Notes under the pieces: generated by a model
The model's input: the letters and a program-made list of their open reading frames with translations, nothing else
Told to the model about the DNA's origin: nothing
The model's database searches: none
Translations under genes and position numbers: made by a program
Virus record (IMG/VR): IMGVR_UViG_3300020469_003402
Span: 1 to 24,216 of that record
DNA length: 24,216 bases
Reading direction: 5' to 3' (one strand)
DNA from: a virus
Part shown: piece by piece, positions 1 to 6,385 of the stretch
Numbering within the stretch: the first letter of the stretch is position 1
How the letters are laid out: each line of letters starts with the position of its first letter

Positions 1-229
1 TATAAAACTGTGGCGTAATTATGATGATCATACACTGTACTCGGCAGATAGATCTATAACTGTGGTAATGCAAGGGCGGGTTACAATAAAAAAACAGCAC
101 ACAGAACATGTACTTGAACCAGGTTATGGAGTTGCTATGTCAAGTAGGGAACAGTATTGTTTGCAAGCAGCGTCGGATACACTGCTTTATAACATCTGGG
201 GAATGTGGCCTTGTGAGGTTAAGCCCTAG
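1..229 (+). CDS. Cupin-like protein, C-terminal part
   Basis: An open plus-strand frame (codons from base 2) enters from the left edge and stops at TAG 227-229, leaving 75 residues; the start lies outside the window. The text looks like a real protein: the middle reads ITVVMQGRVTIKK, then a segment with LEPGYGVAMSS, then YNIWGMWP. Short beta-strands separated by turns, with a G(R/x)V strand and a PG turn, fit the second half of a cupin beta-barrel, but the metal-binding histidines cannot be judged from this piece. The end overlaps the end of the convergent minus-strand nuclease gene by 11 bases. Base composition is a little richer in G+C than the neighbours. Function and substrate are unknown. 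The coding call is fairly secure; the cupin assignment is by pattern only. Confidence 0.6.
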   Translation, partial: IKLWRNYDDHTLYSADRSITVVMQGRVTIKKQHTEHVLEPGYGVAMSSREQYCLQAASDTLLYNIWGMWPCEVKP

Positions 230-1874
230 TTTGTTCATCTTCTGTGTCAATATAATCTTGGTCTGGATCGTCCGCAGACTGCGCCTGCGGTTGTTGAGCT
301 TTGACTTGTTGTGTATCTAATTTTTCTATATCTGCAAGTTCCTTCAGCAGATCTCCCATTTCAACTAGATTCCTTACAGAACCGCTGGACAGTCGAGAAC
401 CAAATTTAACCAACAGTGCTTTTGGATCTAGCTTTGCTCCGTATTTTCCTAGTTTCTTAGTGGCAACATCTTTCAACAACACACCATAGATTTGGATTGA
501 CATCTTTGTTTTGTCATAGAACATTTGTAAATCATACAAACTTAGTGCATCATAAAGACGATCATCGAATGCTAATTCTTTGTAAGGTGTGGCTTTATTC
601 AATGACAGTATTACCATTGTAACACCTTTTTCCATACGAGTCGCATGCAACACGATGTTATTATATAGGGTTCTTACTAGATCAAATTCTTTTGCTAAAT
701 TATCATCTTTTACATAAAGATTAACTTGTTTTGCAGCTTCGTCGTATAATTTTTGGAATGGACCTTTTGAAAAATTAAACAACGCTGCTGAACTATCTTT
801 ATCGTTAATTGGTGTCTTAAATCCAAATTGAGTTTTAAAATTAGACGATAATGTAATGCCTACAGTTTGTTCAAAGAAACTCTGTAAATTTTCAAATGTG
901 CCTCCGCTTACCTGTCCAAATTGACCAACCGTGCCTGCCTTTAAACTTAACAACCTAGTTACAGTGCCATCATATAAGATTTTTAAATCTACTTTAGTAA
1001 TAGACTGGTTCTCGGCATCACCTCCATCTGATATAATTTCCACAAGATTTTCGTTTGGATCTGCTTTTGCTTTATCAACAGCAACTTTTGCCCTGTCACT
1101 GGTATTAGCATATATTACAGCATTACGAACGTGTTCTTGCATGCCTGTGACAGTTTTGGTAGGACATTCATACTCTTTAACAAGAGTAAAATCTTTGACA
1201 CTTGTGTCCATTGGATTACCTTCGGTCATCCAAACTTTCAATCCTTTAGTGCTTTTAGCATTTAACTTCAGGAGATAACTTACTTGATCATTTGCAATAG
1301 ATTTGTCTTCATAGTCTGTGACACCTCTTGCTATTTTATCCTTTGATACTACCACTTTCTTAAGGACATCTATTAACATAGCTTGATCAATATTCCTGCC
1401 TCCTTGTATGAATTTAGCAGTGATTGCTGCACCTAGCACAGCCTCAGCTATGTCACCTAGATTTGGGACTAACGAGCCAGTTGCAGCATCTGTTTTAAGC
1501 ATGTCAGGCAGATACATAGCTTCTCCGTCAACAAAAAACACAGTATAATTAATTATGTCATCTACGTCGGTATTTAGATTCCCAGCCCATTTTTCCCATG
1601 CATCGACAGTTGTCTTGCGGTTATATTTCATAATACTGTCAATTTTTCCATACTTTGCAATATTTTTCTTTTTATCTATCATCCATAGGAAAGTTTTCTC
1701 TTTACGGATACTCTTTGCAATTGAGTTAATATACTTGCGTGGATTGGGATTTTTAGATGTTATATCTTTGTTGAATTGTTTTCTAGCCATGTTCACAGAT
1801 GGAATAGGAATTAATTCACCATCTACAAAAGCTTCTTTTTCCTGTAACTCAACTTTAAATTCTTTAAATCGCAT
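219..1874 (-). CDS. Putative PD-(D/E)XK nuclease, HpaII-like phage protein
   Basis: A 551-residue soluble protein. The central half has the layout of a PD-(D/E)XK nuclease: a helix with GDIAEAVLGAA (Glu144), a strand ending at Asp296 (KVDLKILYDG) and a following strand RLLSLKAG with Lys312, then a conserved-looking GQFGQVSGG loop. This resembles phage proteins annotated as HpaII-type restriction endonucleases, which I recall from marine T4-like phages; the first 130 residues are of unknown role. The C-terminus is acidic and low in complexity (Gln, Asp and Glu rich), probably disordered. The ATG at 1874 follows AAAGGA by 8 bases, and a late-promoter-like box lies upstream. A nuclease could degrade host DNA or trim phage DNA; which one is not visible. 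The fold is inferred from motif spacing only. Confidence 0.5.
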   Translation of the reverse strand: MRFKEFKVELQEKEAFVDGELIPIPSVNMARKQFNKDITSKNPNPRKYINSIAKSIRKEKTFLWMIDKKKNIAKYGKIDSIMKYNRKTTVDAWEKWAGNLNTDVDDIINYTVFFVDGEAMYLPDMLKTDAATGSLVPNLGDIAEAVLGAAITAKFIQGGRNIDQAMLIDVLKKVVVSKDKIARGVTDYEDKSIANDQVSYLLKLNAKSTKGLKVWMTEGNPMDTSVKDFTLVKEYECPTKTVTGMQEHVRNAVIYANTSDRAKVAVDKAKADPNENLVEIISDGGDAENQSITKVDLKILYDGTVTRLLSLKAGTVGQFGQVSGGTFENLQSFFEQTVGITLSSNFKTQFGFKTPINDKDSSAALFNFSKGPFQKLYDEAAKQVNLYVKDDNLAKEFDLVRTLYNNIVLHATRMEKGVTMVILSLNKATPYKELAFDDRLYDALSLYDLQMFYDKTKMSIQIYGVLLKDVATKKLGKYGAKLDPKALLVKFGSRLSSGSVRNLVEMGDLLKELADIEKLDTQQVKAQQPQAQSADDPDQDYIDTEDEQTRA

Positions 1875-1892
1875 AATAGAAATCCTTTTACG

Positions 1893-1900
1893 TATTTATT
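1893..1900 (-). promoter_or_regulatory. T4-type late promoter box (one mismatch)
   Basis: The minus strand reads AATAAATA, one base from the T4 late box TATAAATA, 18 bases before the ATG of the nuclease gene and upstream of its AAAGGA ribosome site. It sits in the 38-base gap after the membrane operon. In A+T-rich DNA such a match can occur by chance; copies also lie inside coding sequence (for example near 9546, 14607 and 15566). Position is the main support. Confidence 0.4.
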
Positions 1901-1912
1901 CTATGTAAAAGA

Positions 1913-2452
1913 TTATAGCCATGGCTCGCTATCTGCGGTTCCTGGTCCGTCATATTTTTTTGGTGGTAGGTAACGATTATGATCCATATCGTGTATCGTA
2001 AATAATCCGCCTTCACTCTTGTTTGTACCCTGACCTGCAGACTCAGTGCTTACCGTGGGTAAGTGTCCTGCATCTCCATCAACAAAGTCGCCGTCAAAGA
2101 ATCCCTGCTGCACAAGACCCTCGCCTTTCCTACGCATAGCATCCTGTAGTTTCTTGTGGCGGTCTTCTGTATAATCTATTTGATATGCGATTGGTTCTGT
2201 TTCATTATCATGTACTACCCACATGTAAAGATACTCTTCGTTCGTGCTTGCGTAACTTAAGAATTCAAAAGGAATAGTCTTTAGTTTGACTGTAGGATAT
2301 CCTAACACTGTGTCAAAATAATAATAAAGTCCAACCGCACTAGCCATAGTTACTGGAATGATATAGTAGAGATGTACGCTGGATTTAGTTGAAATCAGAG
2401 CATAGATAACAATCAAACTAACTACTATGCAGATAAACAAGAAATAAGTCAT
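1913..2452 (-). CDS. Two-pass membrane protein of the ExbB/ExbD-like operon
   Basis: This 179-residue protein has two hydrophobic segments near the N-terminus (about residues 3-20 and 27-46), then a soluble region. The last 70 residues are rich in Gly, Asp, Ser and Pro and look disordered. I do not recognise a family. It is the third gene of an apparent operon: its ATG overlaps the TGA of the ExbD-like gene (ATGA), and AGGA lies 10 bases upstream, so translation is probably coupled. The context suggests a third subunit or partner of the channel-like pair upstream. It could also be a spanin- or exclusion-type membrane protein, but nothing in the sequence proves this. Confidence 0.7.
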   Translation of the reverse strand: MTYFLFICIVVSLIVIYALISTKSSVHLYYIIPVTMASAVGLYYYFDTVLGYPTVKLKTIPFEFLSYASTNEEYLYMWVVHDNETEPIAYQIDYTEDRHKKLQDAMRRKGEGLVQQGFFDGDFVDGDAGHLPTVSTESAGQGTNKSEGGLFTIHDMDHNRYLPPKKYDGPGTADSEPWL

Positions 2453-3066
2453 GGTCCGTGTTTCCTTACAAGATTCTTAGGAAGATAGTTTATATTTTCT
2501 ACAAGTCCTGCTGGAGTTATTTTGAATCTCACAAATGTTTCTTCTTGTCCGTGGGCCGAAAAAACTTTTGAACTATTGTGAATAACTTGAAATGGGTTTA
2601 GTCGCAACACTTCAACAGTAACATTTGCATCACCTGATATATGTTTAGGATGAGCACCTACGTTCCCATGACTGTATAGATGTGCATTTACAGTATACTT
2701 TCCAGACTCTAGTGCTCTAAGCGAAACTATTTCTCTGTTTATCCTTACAAATTTGACTTCGCCGTCGGCTGTGATAAAAGTGTCATTGCGTGTACCTAGA
2801 TCATCCTTATCAAGATGTAAACTGCCTTTGTTCGGAGAAACATAGCTTACAATCCCACTAGGTGAATCTATCCATAGATCCATATCAGCTGTATGCATGT
2901 CATCCCAACTAAGGATGACCAGTATTTCAGCTTTCTGTTCTATGTCTGCAGTTTTTTCAGGTGTGTTGATTAATAAGAAACTTATTAAGAATAACATTAC
3001 AAATCCTAGCATGAGATTAAACAATAAATCAATAAAAGCTAGATTTGAAATGTATCTATTATCCAT
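2449..3066 (-). CDS. ExbD/TolR-like membrane protein with YfaP-like periplasmic domain
   Basis: A 205-residue protein with one N-terminal membrane helix, FIDLLFNLMLGFVMLFLISF, carrying an Asp (residue 13) at the start of the helix, as in ExbD, TolR and MotB, where this Asp carries protons. The rest is predicted to be periplasmic. Residues about 50-95 (MDLWIDSPSG, then LDKDDLG) resemble the YfaP/DUF2135 beta-domain instead of the usual ExbD/TolR C-terminal fold or an OmpA peptidoglycan-binding domain. I chose the ATG at 3066 because GAG lies 7 bases before it. An in-frame ATG at 3078 has no ribosome site and would lengthen the overlap with the upstream gene. The likely partner is the ExbB-like protein just upstream. 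The helix and partner argue for a proton-driven complex; the role of the outer domain is unknown. Confidence 0.65.
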   Translation of the reverse strand: MDNRYISNLAFIDLLFNLMLGFVMLFLISFLLINTPEKTADIEQKAEILVILSWDDMHTADMDLWIDSPSGIVSYVSPNKGSLHLDKDDLGTRNDTFITADGEVKFVRINREIVSLRALESGKYTVNAHLYSHGNVGAHPKHISGDANVTVEVLRLNPFQVIHNSSKVFSAHGQEETFVRFKITPAGLVENINYLPKNLVRKHGP

Positions 3067-3502
3067 CAGTGCTCTCATCTATTAACACTAATTGCAGTTT
3101 TAGTATCACACTACAAACCAATCCTATCAATGTGGTCCATAATGCAGTTCCCATGCCAGTAGCCATGATAGCTAGTGCATCCTGTACACTAGCAGTGTCA
3201 TCAACATTTATGTCAGTAAACACTGTGGTCAGCATGTATATAAATCCTACTACTGTGCCAATCATACCTATGCTTAACATGGTTTCACTAACAAACCATT
3301 CTTGCACGGTATCAAATGCCTTTTTAATATGTAATTTATATCCAAGCCTTAGAGAGAAAAGGAAGAATAAACCTAGGATAAGCCAACTTAGTTTTGTTAT
3401 ATCATTTTCATATAATTGATGGATGAATCCAAAGAACCAACTTATTGTTATGATTAATATACTGAAACAAAAGATAGTCCACCATTTTAATTTTATTTGC
3501 AT
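3059..3502 (-). CDS. MotA/TolQ/ExbB-like proton-channel protein
   Basis: A 147-residue membrane protein with four hydrophobic stretches at about 7-27, 38-57, 74-95 and 112-140. The last two carry the family signature: SIGMIGTVVGFIYML, then ATGMGTALWTTLIGL, which matches the conserved G-T-V-x-G and A-L-x-T-T-x-x-G-L elements of ExbB, TolQ and MotA. Known relatives form a pentameric ring that passes protons and drives an ExbD/TolR/MotB partner; that partner is encoded directly downstream with an 8-base overlap. It is shorter than ExbB or TolQ (about 230-245), mainly lacking the long cytoplasmic loop. ATG 3502 follows AGGA by 6 bases and an exact T4 late box, so it is probably made late. A role in lysis, superinfection exclusion or energising the envelope is possible. 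Confidence 0.75.
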   Translation of the reverse strand: MQIKLKWWTIFCFSILIITISWFFGFIHQLYENDITKLSWLILGLFFLFSLRLGYKLHIKKAFDTVQEWFVSETMLSIGMIGTVVGFIYMLTTVFTDINVDDTASVQDALAIMATGMGTALWTTLIGLVCSVILKLQLVLIDESTDG

Positions 3503-3519
3503 CTAAATTCCTGTTATTG

Positions 3520-3527
3520 TATTTATA
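3520..3527 (-). promoter_or_regulatory. T4-type late promoter (exact TATAAATA)
   Basis: The minus strand carries TATAAATA exactly, 17 bases before the ATG of the ExbB-like gene, with the ribosome site AGGA between them. In T4 this box is recognised by the gp55 sigma factor with gp33 and the sliding clamp. Neither gp55 nor gp33 lies in this window. Confidence 0.6.
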
Positions 3528-3557
3528 TTGTAAATAAACCATTTATTAACAAAGAGA

Positions 3558-5195
3558 CTATGGATTTTTCCATTGTGCAAATGTAACTGCGTTTACATCT
3601 GTTGAATGAACATAGTCTGAACTATCTTGTGTCCTTATCCTCCCCTGTCCGTACACAATATCGTAATCTCTATAGGCAACTGGTCTTTGTACTGTCACAT
3701 CTATGTATTCTCCGTAATCTGTACCAAGTGTTAAAAAAGTTACCCATCTTCCGTTCTTGTTACGGAAAGCTCTGCCATTGGCAATCACTCCTGCAAATTC
3801 TATCCTATCTAACCATTGTTGTCGTACGCCTAATCCTTCAGGAAATTCTCGTTGCCACCAACCTGGTTTAGTTGGTAAGTTCATCCTATGTGCTTCACAT
3901 TGATATACCCAAGATCTATAACTGCCTTGGCAGTGTTTTAAACATGCAGCCCAAAAATCTCTCTTACGATGTGCCTTTTGATATGCTAAGGCCCAGATCA
4001 ATCTACCTAGGTTTACAGCATGAGCCCTGCATAGACCGAAACCTCCTAGTTCTTGCAGTGCTGCCATAGCTTCGTGTTTACGAGGATGATCGCCTAGTTT
4101 CTGCATAAACTCAAGTATGCGTTCGTCATTCTTTTTGGCAAATGCACGCCGATACATGTCAGCTTCATAGTGATCTACGTCTATAATATTAGATATTATT
4201 TCAATAGCATCATCTTCAAACACAATAGCATCTTGCACTGCTTCCTGACTCCAATCATGGAACATGCTTGCTTTTTGTCTACCACTGAGTGCGACAGGGC
4301 GTATCAGTGCTGTAGCAAATACACAATCTTCTACAGAGGTTGGTTGTAGAGCACGGAATAGTCTGCGCATTGCAGGAGACTCTCCTTGCGTAACACCTAG
4401 CACATCTCCCCTACACAATAACTCACTAGTAGCTGGATCAGTCCTTGGATATTCTGTAAGTGCAGTGTCAGGATCAATTTCTAGTAGCTGTGACAACCCT
4501 CGATTAGCTAATATGTCTACTTTAAGGTGTTCAAGATCTTCCACTTCATATTTGTCTAACAATATTTGATTATCTGCTGATATAAGACTCTTTGGCAATT
4601 TCCTAGTAAACATTACAATACCTCCGCAGTGTTTACTAATGCAACGTTTTTTTCCTAATAGCTTGTATTCAATACGTTTTGCTTCTTTAGGATCAACTCC
4701 AGCAGATTCATAACTAAACCCTCTTTTGAGATTTCCTACAGCACCTAATCTTTTTGCTGCTTCTCTGCGAGCACTCTTTTCTTTGTAAGTTACATAGTTA
4801 CTGAGTCTTGCAGTCTTGCCAGGCCACTTGCGGAATATCCTCTGCATTACTTCAAGTTGCTGATGATGTTCAAAGTCAATGTCAACATCAGGAAGGTCGT
4901 CACGCATGGGATTCATAAAACGTGCAACAGGTATTCGCCATTTGATAGGATCAACATCTGTGATACCTAGTAGATAACAAATAAGACTAGAACCTGCACT
5001 GCCTCTAGTCATATGTGTTAAATCTCGAGTGAGATCAATTATATCACATATCTGTAAAAAATAATTTGTGAATCTTTGATTAAGTATAAGTTCAAATTCT
5101 TCAACAAGCCTTAACTTATACTCTTCGCCTGTGGGGAGGTCTCTCTTAAAGCGATTCATTAATCGCTGGATGTTTTCTAAATCTGTATTTGCCAT
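3558..5195 (-). CDS. DnaE-type DNA polymerase III alpha core lacking PHP
   Basis: This 545-residue protein aligns by motif with bacterial DnaE from the palm onwards. RGSAGSSLICYLLGITDVDP (64-83) matches the DnaE GRGS motif. PDVDIDFEH carries Asp105 and Asp107, and LKVDILANRGL carries Asp227; these are the three palm aspartates of E. coli DnaE (401, 403 and 555). Fingers follow (GESPAMRRLFRALQP at 271-285, ALIRP at 296-300), then AHAVNLGRLIWALAYQKAH (391-409) and a C-terminal region like the OB-fold (about 465-545). The N-terminal PHP domain and the tau-binding tail are missing; DnaE is about 1160 residues. T4 normally replicates with the unrelated family-B gp43, so this may be a repair or accessory polymerase. 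It could also have lost activity, but all three aspartates are present. Confidence 0.8.
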   Translation of the reverse strand: MANTDLENIQRLMNRFKRDLPTGEEYKLRLVEEFELILNQRFTNYFLQICDIIDLTRDLTHMTRGSAGSSLICYLLGITDVDPIKWRIPVARFMNPMRDDLPDVDIDFEHHQQLEVMQRIFRKWPGKTARLSNYVTYKEKSARREAAKRLGAVGNLKRGFSYESAGVDPKEAKRIEYKLLGKKRCISKHCGGIVMFTRKLPKSLISADNQILLDKYEVEDLEHLKVDILANRGLSQLLEIDPDTALTEYPRTDPATSELLCRGDVLGVTQGESPAMRRLFRALQPTSVEDCVFATALIRPVALSGRQKASMFHDWSQEAVQDAIVFEDDAIEIISNIIDVDHYEADMYRRAFAKKNDERILEFMQKLGDHPRKHEAMAALQELGGFGLCRAHAVNLGRLIWALAYQKAHRKRDFWAACLKHCQGSYRSWVYQCEAHRMNLPTKPGWWQREFPEGLGVRQQWLDRIEFAGVIANGRAFRNKNGRWVTFLTLGTDYGEYIDVTVQRPVAYRDYDIVYGQGRIRTQDSSDYVHSTDVNAVTFAQWKNP

Positions 5196-5262
5196 TGTGC
5201 CTTTCTATGCCTACACAGATTTATTTAAATCAAAAAAATATATAAACAATTAATAATGACTT

Positions 5263-5550
5263 TTAAAAATAGTTGAATTTATCATCTGTAATCTTACGAG
5301 CTTCCATTTCAAAAGGATTATTCCAATAACCATGTCTGCAACTGTAGTAGACATACAACAAAACAAATTTAAACCATCCATGTTCGGCAAACTGATCCAT
5401 GTGTACTTCTTCATGGATTTTAAGTTTTATGTTTTTAAGATTGCTGGGCGTCCTGTACAAAGCTATATTTTTACTAATAGTAATTGCTGCAAATTTCTTT
5501 GGAAAGAAAAAAGAAATGTATTTGGGCATTAATAAATGTTGTTTTTCCAT
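5263..5550 (-). CDS. Small HExxH metallopeptidase-like protein
   Basis: A 95-residue protein with IHEEVHMDQ at 45-53, a textbook HExxH zinc motif followed by Gln. After a hydrophobic stretch with aromatic residues it has YWNNPFEMEAR (75-85). An HExxHxxQ helix followed by NPFExEA is a pattern I know from small bacterial and phage proteins of unknown substrate, where the later Glu could be the third zinc ligand. There is no clear signal peptide. It starts 2 bases after the reductase gene ends, with AGG 6 bases before ATG, so it belongs to the primase-helicase-reductase unit. A 67-base gap with no convincing promoter or terminator separates it from the polymerase gene. Peptidase activity is inferred from the motif alone. 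Confidence 0.6.
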   Translation of the reverse strand: MEKQHLLMPKYISFFFPKKFAAITISKNIALYRTPSNLKNIKLKIHEEVHMDQFAEHGWFKFVLLYVYYSCRHGYWNNPFEMEARKITDDKFNYF

Positions 5551-5551
5551 A

Positions 5552-6385
5552 TTAACCTACAAAAGCCTTTTCCACTACGTAGTCTCCTGGTGTGTTAGTA
5601 TTACCTTCTTTGAATCCATTTGATTCGAGTATTGTTTTTAAGTCTTCGTTAAATGCCATTGAGCCACACAGCATTACTTTATCTTCAGTAGGATTCATGT
5701 TTGGTAACACTCTTTTTTGTTCTATTTGTTCTTGTATGCGTCCTTGGAATCCTTTATATCCTTTATCCTGTGTTACTGTTGCTAAAAAATTTACTCTGTT
5801 GCGATAAAAAAAATCTTTGTAAGGATCAAGTTCTCTAGGAGTCCTTACTGTCCAAGTTACATTTACTTCTTTAAAGTTCCAAAAAATATCACGCTGCCTT
5901 ACTAAACTTATAAAAGGAGCAATGCCAGTTCCAGTTGCTAATAACCAAAGATTTTTACCCGGTGTAAGATTTTCTAACAACAGTGTGCCAGTTGATTTAC
6001 TACCTACTTCTAAAGTGTCTCCTGGTTGGATATTTTTTAATCTCGATGTAAGTTTTCCATTTGGAACTTTTATGCTGTAAAATTCTAAGAAATCATCAGT
6101 AGGAGAACTTGTGATACTGTATGCTCTTTTTGTTTTGTCTCCTAAACCAATCATAACAAACTCACCAGCTTTAAATAAATAACCGTTTGGTTTAGTTGTT
6201 TCAAATCGAAATAATTTGTCTGTGTAATGATGCACTTCTGTGACTTCTACGGTATGTTTATTTGCTGCAGGTTTATCGTACTCGTTACGTGTTTTCCATT
6301 CTGCAAGTTCTCTTTGCCATTCTTCTTCTGACAAGCCATGCCATCCCCTACAAAAATCTGGGCTACGTCCGCATCCACAACTCAT
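5552..6385 (-). CDS. Ferredoxin-NADP reductase with N-terminal CDGSH-like motif
   Basis: A 277-residue protein. Residues 44-277 form a complete Fpr-type ferredoxin/flavodoxin-NADP reductase: RAYSITSS (87-94) binds FAD, GTGIAPF (152-158) and MLCGSMAFNED (238-248) bind NADP, and the end YVVEKAFVG matches bacterial Fpr. The first 35 residues are an addition: Cys3, Cys5, Cys12 and His16 in CGCGRSPDFCRGWH, then LSEEEWQRELAEW. The C-x-C-x6-C-x3-H spacing is two residues short of the CDGSH [2Fe-2S] motif (C-x-C-x8-C-x3-H), so this may be a fused iron-sulfur or zinc site. The start codon overlaps the helicase stop (ATGA). It may supply electrons to a phage enzyme such as ribonucleotide reductase or a desaturase; no partner is visible here. 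Confidence 0.85.
   Translation of the reverse strand: MSCGCGRSPDFCRGWHGLSEEEWQRELAEWKTRNEYDKPAANKHTVEVTEVHHYTDKLFRFETTKPNGYLFKAGEFVMIGLGDKTKRAYSITSSPTDDFLEFYSIKVPNGKLTSRLKNIQPGDTLEVGSKSTGTLLLENLTPGKNLWLLATGTGIAPFISLVRQRDIFWNFKEVNVTWTVRTPRELDPYKDFFYRNRVNFLATVTQDKGYKGFQGRIQEQIEQKRVLPNMNPTEDKVMLCGSMAFNEDLKTILESNGFKEGNTNTPGDYVVEKAFVG

Noticed and set aside
931-1278. Plus-strand open frames inside the nuclease gene
   Set aside because: They are antisense to a long gene, with Ser/Phe/Leu-rich text typical of shadow frames and no ribosome site.
3528-3557. AT-rich inverted repeat AATAAA/TTTATT as a terminator
   Set aside because: Weak stem without a following T-run; expected by chance in such A+T-rich DNA.
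5219-5232. Hairpin GATTTA/TAAATC in the 67-base gap as a terminator
   Set aside because: The stem is all but A+T only and the T-run lies before it on the minus strand, the wrong side for termination.
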